A DNA stretch of 32,901 nt from an uncultured Acinetobacter sp. (GCF_947624825.1 NZ_CANQLZ010000034.1:1-32901); one strand, 5' to 3'. Positions 17,569 through 27,819 are shown, counted from the first letter of the stretch. Made by a program: numbers and translations. Notes: generated by a model not told the origin, from the letters alone.

Positions 17569-18021
17569 ATGAAAGTTCAAGTTAAAGTATTAGATTCACG
17601 TTTAGGCAACGAATGGCCAATGCCAAGTTATGCTACACAAGGTTCAGCGGGTCTTGATTTACGTGCATGTGTGGCTGAAACCACTGTGATTGAACCGGGT
17701 CAAACTGTATTGGTTAAAACCGGTTTATCGATTTATATTGAAGATGTGAATTTTGCCGGTTTAATCTTGCCGCGTTCAGGTTTAGGGCATAAACACGGGA
17801 TTGTGTTGGGTAATTTGGTCGGTTTAATTGATTCAGATTATCAAGGTGAACTTATGGTTTCGGTTTGGAACCGTAGCCAAACTGCATTTAGCCTAGAACC
17901 GGGCGAGCGTTTAGCACAATATGTATTGGTGCCTGTGGTGCAAGCACAATTTGAAATAGTGGATGAGTTTGTGGCCACAGAACGTGGTGCAGGCGGTTTT
18001 GGACATACCGGTCAAAACTAA
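17569..18021 (+). CDS. dut: Deoxyuridine 5'-triphosphate nucleotidohydrolase (dUTPase)
   Basis: A 150-residue trimeric dUTPase that splits dUTP to dUMP and pyrophosphate, which keeps uracil out of DNA and supplies dTMP synthesis. All family motifs are present: SAGLDLRA, then [20 protein letters not shown] with the uracil pocket and [14 protein letters not shown], and the C-terminal arm [11 protein letters not shown] that closes over the substrate. The length is normal. AGGA lies 7 bases before the ATG. Gene order dut-algC-argB is also found in Pseudomonas. A 13-bp stem terminator follows the stop, so algC is likely to have its own promoter. Confidence 0.97.
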   Translation: MKVQVKVLDSRLGNEWPMPSYATQGSAGLDLRACVAETTVIEPGQTVLVKTGLSIYIEDVNFAGLILPRSGLGHKHGIVLGNLVGLIDSDYQGELMVSVWNRSQTAFSLEPGERLAQYVLVPVVQAQFEIVDEFVATERGAGGFGHTGQN

Positions 18022-18032
18022 GTTATTTTTTG

Positions 18033-18061
18033 GATAAAGCCTAAATGATTTAGGCTTTATC
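18033..18061 (+). terminator. Intrinsic terminator after dut
   Basis: GATAAAGCCTAAA (18033-18045) and TTTAGGCTTTATC (18049-18061) form a 13-bp perfect stem with a TGA loop. The sequence GCTTTTTT follows. Confidence 0.87.
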
Positions 18062-18211
18062 GCTTTTTTGTTGAAAAATTTGCATAAATATATTAAAAGC
18101 TCACTCAAGGTTCTTCGTTTACCAAAAGATAAAGATAACTGCAAAAATCCCCATGTTTGTGTGAAGTGTATAACACTTTGTATGTTTTATTGCCTAGATC
18201 AATGATTAAAA

Positions 18212-20564
<2,353 letters not shown>

Positions 20565-20567
20565 ATG

Positions 20568-20592
20568 AAAAGCCTCCAATGTGGAGGCTTTT
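20568..20592 (+). terminator. Intrinsic terminator after argB
   Basis: AAAAGCCTCCA (20568-20578) pairs with TGGAGGCTTTT (20582-20592) around an ATG loop, and the T-run continues to 20594. It closes the algC-argB unit. Confidence 0.93.
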
Positions 20593-20689
20593 TTGTGCCC
20601 AATGGCATGACAATAAACCAACCGAAAATTTGAAAAGCCATGTTGAGTGATGCACAATACCTTATTATTTAAGCCAATGAGAAGGAACT

Positions 20690-21538
20690 ATGTGTCAACT
20701 GCTCGGAATGAACTGTGCCACCCCCACTGATATTACCTTCTCATTTCGCGGTTTTTCGCAGCGTGCCGGTATTACCTCCGACCATTGCGATGGCTTTGGC
20801 ATCGCTTTTTTTGAAGACAAAGCTTGTCGTTTATTTGTAGATAATCAATCTGCAGTTGAATCACCCATTGCTGAGTTGATTCGTAATTACCCGATTAAAT
20901 CACGCAACGTGATTGCCCATATTCGTAAAGCCACCCAAGGCAAGATTAATCTAGAAAATTCACATCCCTTTAGTCGTGAACTTTGGGGGAGACAGTGGAT
21001 TTTTGCGCATAATGGCGATCTTCATGATTTTGACCCGCCATTAAGTGGACGTTTTACGCCTGTGGGCAATACCGACAGTGAGCGTGCTTTTTGCTATTTA
21101 TTAGAACAATTGGTGAAGCGCTTTGGTTATGAAGAACCGAGTTTAGCGCAAATTTTTGATTTGCTTGTCGAGATTTCACCAAGCATTGCTGAACATGGCA
21201 CGTTTAATTTTTGCCTATCGAATGGTCAAGCTTTATTTGCTTATAATATTACCAAATTGCATTGGTTGGTACGCGAATATCCATTTAAACCTGCACAACT
21301 GATTGACCTTGATGTTGAGGTTGATTTTAGTCAAGTGACCACTCCGGAGGATCGTGTGGCGGTCATTACCACCGAACCTTTGACTCAAAACGAGACATGG
21401 TGTGCGTTTAAACCCGGTGAGATGATTTTATTCAAAGATGGTCAACCAATTAAAGATGAAATCACATTTATTGCCCGTTTAGAGCGAGAGCGCATAAATC
21501 CAAGCTTAAAACGCATAACTAAAGCAGATCAATATTAA
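20690..21538 (+). CDS. yafJ: Class II glutamine amidotransferase, YafJ type
   Basis: A 282-residue cytoplasmic protein with an N-terminal nucleophile glutaminase fold. The start MCQLLGMNCATP exposes Cys2 after removal of Met, as required for class II amidotransferases. Other family parts are HCDGFGIAFFED, the NVIAHIRKATQGKINLENSH loop, and WIFAHNGDLHDF. There is no synthetase domain; the length matches E. coli YafJ. The physiological substrate of this family is not settled. AAGGA lies before the ATG, and the gene has its own transcript between the argB terminator and the hairpin at 21547-21578. Confidence 0.88.
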   Translation: MCQLLGMNCATPTDITFSFRGFSQRAGITSDHCDGFGIAFFEDKACRLFVDNQSAVESPIAELIRNYPIKSRNVIAHIRKATQGKINLENSHPFSRELWGRQWIFAHNGDLHDFDPPLSGRFTPVGNTDSERAFCYLLEQLVKRFGYEEPSLAQIFDLLVEISPSIAEHGTFNFCLSNGQALFAYNITKLHWLVREYPFKPAQLIDLDVEVDFSQVTTPEDRVAVITTEPLTQNETWCAFKPGEMILFKDGQPIKDEITFIARLERERINPSLKRITKADQY

Positions 21539-21546
21539 TAAATGCG

Positions 21547-21578
21547 ATCAAGTTGGTGTTTTAATATACCAACTTGAT
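21547..21578 (+). terminator. Hairpin after yafJ, probable weak terminator
   Basis: ATCAAGTTGGT (21547-21557) and ACCAACTTGAT (21568-21578) form an 11-bp perfect stem. The T-run after it is broken (ATATTCTT), so it would end transcripts less efficiently or protect the 3' end. The rest of this 256-bp gap (21539-21794) is very AT-rich. Confidence 0.55.
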
Positions 21579-21703
21579 ATTCTTAAAATAAAATAAAAAT
21601 AGTGTTAAATATAAATTGATTAAAAAATATCTGACCTTTTTGGTTGGTTTAAAATATTTTTTTTATTAAAATCAGTTATTTATTTAAATAAAACCCCTTT
21701 TTG

Positions 21704-21709
21704 TATAAT
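21704..21709 (+). promoter_or_regulatory. Possible -10 element of the bacteriohemerythrin gene
   Basis: A perfect TATAAT (21704-21709) preceded directly by TG. No clear -35 lies 16-18 bp upstream (TTATTT or TATTTA). The leader would be about 80 nt. Confidence 0.35.
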
Positions 21710-21794
21710 CCCTAGTAAATCAGTTTATTTTTATTCTATTCAATTCAATATATGATCAATTTTAACGAATTTGGGGATACCGATAGGTAGTCGT

Positions 21795-22250
21795 ATGAAA
21801 ATGAAATGGATTCCAGAATATAATACTGGCATTGACGTTATTGACGAACAACATCGCCGCATTCTCGACTACATTAACGAGATTGATAGCATTGGTGTCA
21901 ATACTGATCGTGCACGTATTCGTTCAATCTTAAATAATATTATTGATTATACGCAGTCACATTTTACTTTCGAAGAATCTTTACAAGAAGAAGCTGGCTA
22001 TAAGTATCGCGTACCACACAAACGTGTGCATGATCTATTTATTAAGAAAATTGAAAGCTACCGTGATCGTTATGAGCAAGGTGAAGCGATTGAATCTGAG
22101 TTGCACGAAATTCTATCAAAATGGCTGATCAATCATATTCAACACGATGATGCCGATTATGTAGGTGCAGTCAAAGAAAATATGATGGGCATTATTAAAG
22201 AAAAAGAGAAGAAGAAAGGCAAAAACTGGTTTGCACGTTTCTTCTCTTAA
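21795..22250 (+). CDS. Bacteriohemerythrin
   Basis: A 151-residue four-helix protein with a di-iron oxygen-binding site. All ligands of the family are visible: His20 (IDEQHRRI), His56 and Glu60 (SHFTFEE), His75 and His79 (PHKRVHD), and His114 with Asp119 (NHIQHDD). Such proteins bind O2 and may store, deliver or sense it. ATG 21795 is chosen over the in-frame TTG at 21771, since the MKMKWIPEYNTGI start is typical of the family and AGGT lies 7 bases upstream. Unusual is the C-terminal tail: a Lys-rich stretch and then GKNWFARFFS, resembling a membrane-targeting amphipathic helix. The gene stands alone, followed by a terminator. Confidence 0.94.
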   Translation: MKMKWIPEYNTGIDVIDEQHRRILDYINEIDSIGVNTDRARIRSILNNIIDYTQSHFTFEESLQEEAGYKYRVPHKRVHDLFIKKIESYRDRYEQGEAIESELHEILSKWLINHIQHDDADYVGAVKENMMGIIKEKEKKKGKNWFARFFS

Positions 22251-22296
22251 AACTTTAACGCGATAAAAATAAAGTAAAACTATAAGTCTTTCAGCC

Positions 22297-22324
22297 AAGC
22301 AAATCATCTTAAGGTGGTTTGCTT
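22297..22324 (+). terminator. Intrinsic terminator after bacteriohemerythrin
   Basis: AAGCAAATCATC (22297-22308) pairs with GGTGGTTTGCTT (22313-22324), 12 bp with two G-U pairs, TTAA loop, then T-rich sequence. Confidence 0.8.
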
Positions 22325-22398
22325 TTTCTTTGTTTGGGTTTTGCTTTTTGGTCATGACATCGGCAAAATAGCGCTAGATTTTATATGAGGAAAGCATT

Positions 22399-23475
22399 AT
22401 GCAGGACAATGCGATGTCTCGATGGCTATCACCGCTGATGGCATTTTGTTTATCGTTTATTATTATTGCAACACTTGCCCCCATTTTAGGTATTGGTGCT
22501 GAGCGTCAGTTAGATTTTTGGTTGCTGTGGCTTGTGACCATGCTGATTTTGGCTTTGCCTATTACTTATATGGAAGTGGCTTTGGCTAAGCGCAGCCGCT
22601 CAACTGCGCTGAATGCTTTATCTAGCCTCACCCGTGATGCCGATGCCAAAGCACATTGGCGTGTAGTTGGTTGGTTGGCTGTGGTGTTTATGCCATTTTT
22701 AGCCGGTGGCATGTTGTTTAATGCCTCAAGCATGCTTGATGGGCTTGCATTGCCGCAGCTTGCTTTATTTGCAGGTTTAGCAGTGGCCGCATTGCTGTTA
22801 TCACTTGCACCACGCCTTGTGATGGTTGGGGTGACTTTGCTAGGTGTGTTGGCATCGTTAGGCTTATCTATGGCACTTGGGGAGAGCTTACCGACATGGC
22901 AGGTGACCGCACTTGAATTTAGTGAGTGGGGTGCTGCAACGGTATTGGCTTTGGTGGCGAGCGGTTTGGGACTTGGAATCTATTCTCAGGTCAGTTTAAA
23001 TCAAGTCAAACATAGTGATGCTGCAAGTACAACTGTATTGCCTGTATGGATTGCACAATTGTTGGCTGTGGTAGCGTTTGGTTTCTTTATTGCCAATACG
23101 CAAATTCCAGCTATGGTGTTTGTGGTGAGTGTGGTCACAGGTGCAGCGTTGTTGCTGAATTTAGCGCGTCAGCAATTGGCTGAGCGTCAATTACCGGCTT
23201 TAGTTCAATGGGCTGTGTTGGCGGTAGCTGTATGGGTGTGGATCATTCCAATGGCAGGTGGTGTATTTAATGTGCTGGTCTTGCTTTGGGGTTTAATCAT
23301 CTGTTTGATTTATGCCATTTTTGCTGGTTGGATCATGAAGATTAGCCACTTACGTAAGGCTTTAAACTTTAGCAATGAGGCGGTGTATAACCTGTGGCGT
23401 GTTGCCATGCGTATTGTGTTGCCTTTATCTATTGTAGTGGCCATCATCAGCGTACTTGGAAAACTGCTGTCATGA
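22399..23475 (+). CDS. Shortened NSS-like (sodium:neurotransmitter symporter-like) membrane protein
   Basis: A 358-residue inner-membrane protein with roughly ten hydrophobic segments. The second segment and following loop, LLWLVTMLILALPITYMEVA then LAKRSRSTALNAL, resemble NSS transporters around TM2, and the C-terminus (NLWRVAMRIVLPLSIVVAII) resembles the last NSS helices. The protein is about 100 residues shorter than usual for NSS, and the glycine-rich TM1 sodium-site sequence is not recognisable, so transport may be lost or changed. A GAGGAAA ribosome binding site precedes the ATG. The stop overlaps the rnfH start by four bases (ATGA), so the two are coupled. In Pseudomonas ratA holds this place. 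Distant membership is inferred, not proven. Confidence 0.65.
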   Translation: MQDNAMSRWLSPLMAFCLSFIIIATLAPILGIGAERQLDFWLLWLVTMLILALPITYMEVALAKRSRSTALNALSSLTRDADAKAHWRVVGWLAVVFMPFLAGGMLFNASSMLDGLALPQLALFAGLAVAALLLSLAPRLVMVGVTLLGVLASLGLSMALGESLPTWQVTALEFSEWGAATVLALVASGLGLGIYSQVSLNQVKHSDAASTTVLPVWIAQLLAVVAFGFFIANTQIPAMVFVVSVVTGAALLLNLARQQLAERQLPALVQWAVLAVAVWVWIIPMAGGVFNVLVLLWGLIICLIYAIFAGWIMKISHLRKALNFSNEAVYNLWRVAMRIVLPLSIVVAIISVLGKLLS

Positions 23476-23780
23476 GCCAAGGCAAAGTATGGGTGGCGTA
23501 TGCTGCCCTTGAAGCACAATTTCATGTGGCTTTAGATTTTGTTGAGGGTATGACGGCCAAGCAAGCCATTGCTCAAAGTCAATTGGCAAGCAAGACTCAA
23601 TTGCCTGAGCCGTTAATCATTGGGATTTTTGGACAAAAGGTGGATCTAGAACAGGTATTGCAGGTTGGAGATCGAGTTGAGATTTATCGGGCTTTAACCA
23701 TTAATCCTAAAGATATTCGCCGTAACCGTGCCGCTAAAAATCCGGTGGGCATTTATGGTCGTGGTAACCGCCATAAATGA
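23472..23780 (+). CDS. rnfH: RnfH-family ubiquitin-like protein
   Basis: A 102-residue beta-grasp protein. Family parts are KVWVAYAALEAQFHVALDFV near the start, GIFGQKVDLEQVLQVGDRVE and IYRALTINPKDIRRNRA, the C-terminal motif typical of RnfH. Its role is poorly known; the family is found near ratA and bamE. The start at ATG 23472 overlaps the preceding stop (ATGA); a longer in-frame version from 23394 would run through the upstream gene and is not supported. It is convergent with bamE, and a shared terminator lies between them. Confidence 0.9.
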   Translation: MSQGKVWVAYAALEAQFHVALDFVEGMTAKQAIAQSQLASKTQLPEPLIIGIFGQKVDLEQVLQVGDRVEIYRALTINPKDIRRNRAAKNPVGIYGRGNRHK

Positions 23781-23785
23781 GCAAA

Positions 23786-23814
23786 AAAAAACCCCTATTT
23801 AAAGGGGGTTTTTT
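23786..23814. terminator. Bidirectional terminator between rnfH and bamE
   Basis: AAAAAACCCCT (23786-23796) pairs with GGGGGTTTTTT (23804-23814), including one U-G pair, with a 7-nt loop. A and T runs on both sides serve both strands. Confidence 0.87.
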
Positions 23815-23827
23815 AAAGCTGAATATT

Positions 23828-24226
23828 TTACAGTGGGGGAGCAGTTAAAATGGCTTCTTTTGACGCAGGTAAACCCGGTTGTGTTGCCGGAATAGTCTCT
23901 AAGCCTTCAATCTTTTCAACCATACCATTGTTGTTAAAATAGATTTTTAGATGCTGACCCGAGGCTGCCGAGATTTTGGCTTTTTTAGCATTGGTGCCCG
24001 GAATGTAGTTGTAAATATAGTCCCAACGCAATGGATTCATCGGGTCTGTTAGGGTTGGGCTGCCCAATAAGAAGCGCACTTGTTGATGACTCATACCAAC
24101 TTGAATTTTAGCAGCTTGTGCTTGAGTCAATGGCGTTCCTTGAGGAATGTCGACTTTGTAAACGCCCAAAGTTGAACACCCTGCAAGTACGGAACTGACG
24201 AACAACGTCAACATAATTTTTTGCAT
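23828..24226 (-). CDS. bamE: Outer membrane assembly factor BamE (SmpA/OmlA)
   Basis: A 132-residue outer-membrane lipoprotein of the BAM complex that helps fold beta-barrel proteins. The lipobox LAGC gives Cys17 as lipidated residue. The family core is visible: YKVDIPQGTPLTQAQAAKIQ, VGMSHQQVRFLLGSP, DPMNPLRWDYIYNYIPG and LKIYFNNNGMVEKIEG. The length is usual for the group with its C-terminal extension. ATG 24214 is an alternative start that would shorten the signal peptide by four residues. The gene is divergent from fur across 112 bp with an imperfect dyad (24254-24288), the same arrangement as fur-omlA in Pseudomonas. Confidence 0.95.
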   Translation of the reverse strand: MQKIMLTLFVSSVLAGCSTLGVYKVDIPQGTPLTQAQAAKIQVGMSHQQVRFLLGSPTLTDPMNPLRWDYIYNYIPGTNAKKAKISAASGQHLKIYFNNNGMVEKIEGLETIPATQPGLPASKEAILTAPPL

Positions 24227-24253
24227 TTTGCTACACTATCCCAAATTATTTAT

Positions 24254-24288
24254 GATGCATTTGATCTGGTCATAGATCATACTGCATC
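24254..24288. promoter_or_regulatory. Nested inverted repeat between bamE and fur
   Basis: GATGCA-2-TGATCT-6-AGATCA-3-TGCATC. Both pairs of arms are perfect complements, in the middle of the divergent intergenic region. It does not match the Fur box well. A protein-binding site is inferred. Confidence 0.45.
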
Positions 24289-24338
24289 TTATCTTTATTG
24301 CCTATTGCAACTTTGATTTTGTTGAGAGACCTTTTTTC

Positions 24339-24776
24339 ATGCCTATTTCCAACCAAGATTTACGTAAAGCTGGACTTAAAGTTACCCTTCCGCGCATTAA
24401 AATTTTAGAACTATTAGAAAATTCAAAACAACATCATTTAAGCGCAGAAGACATTTATAAAACTTTACTTGAACAGGGAGAAGATGTCGGTTTAGCAACC
24501 GTATATCGTGTGTTAACTCAGTTTGAAGCAGCAGGAATTATCCAACGTCATCATTTTGAAAACAATCATTCTGTTTTTGAAATTATGCAAGACGATCACC
24601 ACGATCATTTGGTTTGCCAAAATTGTAACAAAGTGGTGGAATTTAGTAATGACGTGATTGAGCACGAACAACATGAAGTGGCTAAGAAATTCGGCTTTGA
24701 ATTAACCGGTCACTCACTCAATTTGTATGGCTATTGTGATTCTAAAGAATGCCAAGATGCATTTCGTAAGAAATAA
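24339..24776 (+). CDS. fur: Ferric uptake regulator Fur
   Basis: A 145-residue metal-dependent repressor of iron uptake genes. The winged-helix DNA-binding domain (about 1-83) includes RKAGLKVTLPRIKILELLEN and VGLATVYRVLTQFEAAGIIQ. The C-terminal dimerisation and metal domain has HHFENNHSVFE, the His-rich DDHHDHLVC and C93-x2-C96, plus Cys133 and Cys138 near the end (GYCDSKEC), which bind structural zinc. The length is close to E. coli Fur. The ribosome binding site is weak (GAGAGACC). The gene is divergent from bamE and convergent with pilU, with a strong shared terminator. Confidence 0.97.
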   Translation: MPISNQDLRKAGLKVTLPRIKILELLENSKQHHLSAEDIYKTLLEQGEDVGLATVYRVLTQFEAAGIIQRHHFENNHSVFEIMQDDHHDHLVCQNCNKVVEFSNDVIEHEQHEVAKKFGFELTGHSLNLYGYCDSKECQDAFRKK

Positions 24777-24785
24777 TTGAGATTT

Positions 24786-24816
24786 AAAAAAGGCTTATCA
24801 ATGATAAGCCTTTTTT
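24786..24816. terminator. Bidirectional terminator between fur and pilU
   Basis: AAAAAAGGCTTATC (24786-24799) pairs with GATAAGCCTTTTTT (24803-24816), 14 bp perfect with a 3-nt loop, flanked by A and T runs. It ends 9 bases before the pilU stop. Confidence 0.93.
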
Positions 24817-24825
24817 ATGGTCTGT

Positions 24826-25944
24826 TTATTGCGAATCAAAGGTAATGTTTTTACCTGCCTGCAGCAGGCCTGCAGCACCTTCTTCTGAAAGTTTAATTTG
24901 TAGACGTAAATCGTTAGCTGAATCGGCATGTTTTAAGGCTTCATCATAGCTAATAATTTGTGCTTTATATAAGTCAAACAAGGCTTGGTCAAAGGTTTGC
25001 ATACCCAACTCGGTTGAGCGTTTCATCAGTTCTTTGATCTTGTGCACATGACCTTCGCGAATCAAATCTGCGATCAATGGTGTATTAATCAGAATCTCAA
25101 TCGCAGCGCGACGAGATTTACCATCAATAGTAGGCACCAATTGCTGCGCGACAATACCTTTAAGATTTAAGGATAAATCCATAAAGACTTGATTTTGGCG
25201 GTCACCCTCAAAGAAATGCACGATACGATCGAGCGCTTGGTTGGCATTGTTGGCATGCAAGGTGGCAAAAACCAAATGACCAGTTTCGGCAAAGGCAATG
25301 GCATAGTCCATGGTTTCGCGCGAGCGAATCTCACCAATTAAAATCACATCGGGTGCTTGGCGTAAGGTGTTTTTAAGTGCCACCTCAAAGCTTTCGGTAT
25401 CAATCCCGACTTCACGTTGGGTAATAATACAGCCTTGATGTTGATGCACAAACTCAATTGGGTCTTCAATGGTAATGATATGACCTTTGGAGTTTTGATT
25501 GCGATAACCAATCAAGGACGCCAATGACGTTGATTTACCTGTACCGGTTGCCCCTACAAAGATCACAATACCACGTTTAAACATGGCCAATTCTTTGAGT
25601 ACTGGCGGCAGTTTGAGTTCATCAATGCTTGGAATGACCGTTTCAATACGACGCAGCACCATACCCGGTTCATCGCGTTGCTGAAAAGCACTGACACGAA
25701 AACGTGCAGTACGTTCTTGGTTGGTAATGGCAAAGTTACATTCACGGGTACGGTTAAATTCTTCACGTTGCCGCGGTGACATAATTGACAGCACCAATTG
25801 CTCGATAATTTCACCGTTGAGCTTGGTTTTAGCAACAGGGACAATTTCGCCATTAATTTTCATTGAAGGTTCAATGTCGGCGGTAATAAACATATCCGAG
25901 GCTTTTTGCTCAATCATTAGATTAAGTAAATCGTTAAATTTCAT
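24826..25944 (-). CDS. pilU: Type IV pilus retraction ATPase PilU
   Basis: A 372-residue cytoplasmic hexameric ATPase of the PilT/GspE family that works with PilT in pilus retraction. The N-terminal PAS-like half starts MKFNDLLNLMIEQKASDMFI. Walker A is GATGTGKS (131-138), the Asp box is in ITIEDPIEFVHQHQGCIITQ, Walker B is DVILIGEIRSRETM, and the His box is GHLVFATLHANNA. It lacks the PilT AIRNLIRE motif; the corresponding place reads INTPLIADLIREGHVHKIKE. That and the position after pilT (25-bp gap) mark it as PilU. AGGA lies 7 bases before the ATG. Confidence 0.95.
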   Translation of the reverse strand: MKFNDLLNLMIEQKASDMFITADIEPSMKINGEIVPVAKTKLNGEIIEQLVLSIMSPRQREEFNRTRECNFAITNQERTARFRVSAFQQRDEPGMVLRRIETVIPSIDELKLPPVLKELAMFKRGIVIFVGATGTGKSTSLASLIGYRNQNSKGHIITIEDPIEFVHQHQGCIITQREVGIDTESFEVALKNTLRQAPDVILIGEIRSRETMDYAIAFAETGHLVFATLHANNANQALDRIVHFFEGDRQNQVFMDLSLNLKGIVAQQLVPTIDGKSRRAAIEILINTPLIADLIREGHVHKIKELMKRSTELGMQTFDQALFDLYKAQIISYDEALKHADSANDLRLQIKLSEEGAAGLLQAGKNITFDSQ

Positions 25945-25969
25945 TGCCTTGTCCTAATTATTATTAAAA

Positions 25970-27007
25970 TTATAAGAAACTTTCAGGTTGTTTTGCGGCA
26001 GTACGTGCAACTTGATTGGTGATAATACCTTTGGATACTAAATTCTTTAAGCTTTGATCAAGTGTGGTCATACCATAGCTGGCACCGGTTTGAATGGATG
26101 AATACATCTGTGCCACTTTGTTTTCACGAATCAAGTTACGAATGGCAGGAATACCAATCATGATTTCATGTGCTGCCACACGCCCGCCACCATTTTTCTT
26201 CAGCAGTGTTTGTGAAATCACCGCTTGTAAAGACTCAGATAACATGGAACGTACCATATCTTTTTCTTCAGCAGGGAATACGTCAATCACACGGTCAATG
26301 GTTTTGGCCGCAGAGGTGGTATGCAGTGTACCAAATACCAAGTGACCGGTTTCGGCCGCGGTTAAAGCCAAACGAATGGTTTCTAAGTCACGCATCTCAC
26401 CAACCAAGATAATATCTGGATCTTCACGTAATGCTGAGCGCAATGCTTCATTAAAGCCATGCGTATCACGGTGGACTTCACGTTGGTTAATCAGGCATTT
26501 TTTGGATTGGTGTACAAATTCGATCGGATCTTCAACCGTTAAAATGTGGTCATAGCGGTTGTCGTTAATATAATCGAGCATGGCTGCTAAAGTGGTAGAT
26601 TTACCAGAACCTGTTGGTCCTGTCACCAAAACAATACCGCGTGGATATTCACAAATATCTTTGAAAATTTGTCCCATGCCTAAGTCTTCCATGGTGAGGA
26701 CTTTAGAAGGAATGGTACGAAACACCGCGCCTGCACCACGGTTTTGGTTAAAGGCATTGACACGAAAACGCGCCACACCAGGTACTTCAAAAGAAAAGTC
26801 AGTTTCTAACTTTTCTTCATAATCCCGACGCTGCTTGTCATTCATAATGTCGTATACCAACTTATGTACTTCTTTATGTTCAAGTGCTGGTAGATTAATA
26901 CGACGTACTTCACCATCGACACGAATCATTGGCGGCATGCCAGCAGATAAGTGCAAATCTGATGCCCCATTTTTAGCTGAAAACGCTAAAAGTTCTGTAA
27001 TATCCAT
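25970..27007 (-). CDS. pilT: Type IV pilus retraction ATPase PilT
   Basis: A 345-residue hexameric motor that depolymerises type IV pili, powering twitching and DNA uptake. The start MDITELLAFSAKNGASDLHL is typical. Walker A is GPTGSGKS (130-137), the Asp box is LTVEDPIEFVHQSKKCLINQ, Walker B is DIILVGEMRDLET, the His box is GHLVFGTLHTTSA, and the retraction signature is GIPAIRNLIRENKVAQMYS. ATG 27007 is chosen over the in-frame GTG at 27019 because GGGGA lies 6 bases ahead and the length fits PilT. It is divergent from yggS and upstream of pilU, as in Pseudomonas. Confidence 0.97.
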   Translation of the reverse strand: MDITELLAFSAKNGASDLHLSAGMPPMIRVDGEVRRINLPALEHKEVHKLVYDIMNDKQRRDYEEKLETDFSFEVPGVARFRVNAFNQNRGAGAVFRTIPSKVLTMEDLGMGQIFKDICEYPRGIVLVTGPTGSGKSTTLAAMLDYINDNRYDHILTVEDPIEFVHQSKKCLINQREVHRDTHGFNEALRSALREDPDIILVGEMRDLETIRLALTAAETGHLVFGTLHTTSAAKTIDRVIDVFPAEEKDMVRSMLSESLQAVISQTLLKKNGGGRVAAHEIMIGIPAIRNLIRENKVAQMYSSIQTGASYGMTTLDQSLKNLVSKGIITNQVARTAAKQPESFL

Positions 27008-27129
27008 AACAATCCCCACAAGAATTAATCTTAATTATTTTGTTAGAATAATACGGCTTTCTCTGCACTTAACCAACAGTTGAGTAAAAGCTAAAGTAAA
27101 AAAATCACCTGCAAATGAGAGCAATGACG

Positions 27130-27819
27130 ATGAATGGTCTAGAGATAACCCGAAATCAAGTGTTACAACAGATGGCAACAGCCTGTCAAAACGCTGGGCG
27201 TGATGTCGCACAGGTGAGTTTGTTGGCGGTTTCCAAGACCCATCCGAGTGATATCGTGGCAAAGATGTATGCTACAGGGCAACGTGCCTTTGGTGAAAAT
27301 TATTTACAAGAAGCCTTAGATAAAATTGAAGCTTTACATGAACTCGACATTGAGTGGCATTTTATTGGTCATGTACAGCGCAATAAAACCAAGCATTTGG
27401 CCGCACATTTTGCTTGGGTGCATGGTGTAGACCGTTTCGTGATTGCCGAGCGTTTATCTAACCAAAGACAAGCCACCCAAGCACCTTTAAATATTTGTCT
27501 ACAGGTTAATATTGATGACCAAGACAGCAAAGATGGTTGCTCGCCTCAAGATGTTGCCGATTTAGTTCAGCATATCAGTCAATTGCCTCATGTGCGTTTA
27601 CGCGGTTTGATGGTGATTCCAGCGCCTCACAATCATCAAGCATTTACAGACGCCAAAACTTTATTTGATGCCGTAAAGCCACAACATGCCAATCCGCAAG
27701 ATTGGGATACTTTAAGCATGGGTATGTCCGGTGATATGCCAGCAGCAATTGCCGCCGGCTCAACCATGGTGCGTGTTGGCACAGCATTGTTTGGTGCACG
27801 CGATTATTCACAGAACTAA
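27130..27819 (+). CDS. yggS: Pyridoxal phosphate homeostasis protein YggS
   Basis: A 229-residue PLP-binding TIM-barrel protein that helps keep free PLP and amino-acid pools in balance. The PLP lysine is in LLAVSKTHP, residue 36 from the chosen start, the same number as in E. coli. Other family parts are AFGENYLQEALDKIEALHEL, WHFIGHVQRNKTK, HGVDRF, RGLMVIP and the phosphate-binding LSMGMSGDMPAAIAAGSTMV, ending VRVGTALFGARDY. ATG 27130 is preferred because GAGAG lies 8 bases upstream; ATGs at 27115 and 27124 are in frame but fit less well. It diverges from pilT across about 120 bp. Confidence 0.94.
   Translation: MNGLEITRNQVLQQMATACQNAGRDVAQVSLLAVSKTHPSDIVAKMYATGQRAFGENYLQEALDKIEALHELDIEWHFIGHVQRNKTKHLAAHFAWVHGVDRFVIAERLSNQRQATQAPLNICLQVNIDDQDSKDGCSPQDVADLVQHISQLPHVRLRGLMVIPAPHNHQAFTDAKTLFDAVKPQHANPQDWDTLSMGMSGDMPAAIAAGSTMVRVGTALFGARDYSQN

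Noticed and set aside
22369..22376. TAGCGCTA palindrome, also found within CTAGCGCTAG at 32766-32775
   Set aside because: Only two short copies in unrelated contexts; too little to call a repeat family or binding site.
23394..23780. Longer RnfH with a 26-residue N-terminal extension
   Set aside because: The extension reads through the preceding membrane-protein gene; the ATGA overlap start at 23472 gives a normal RnfH.
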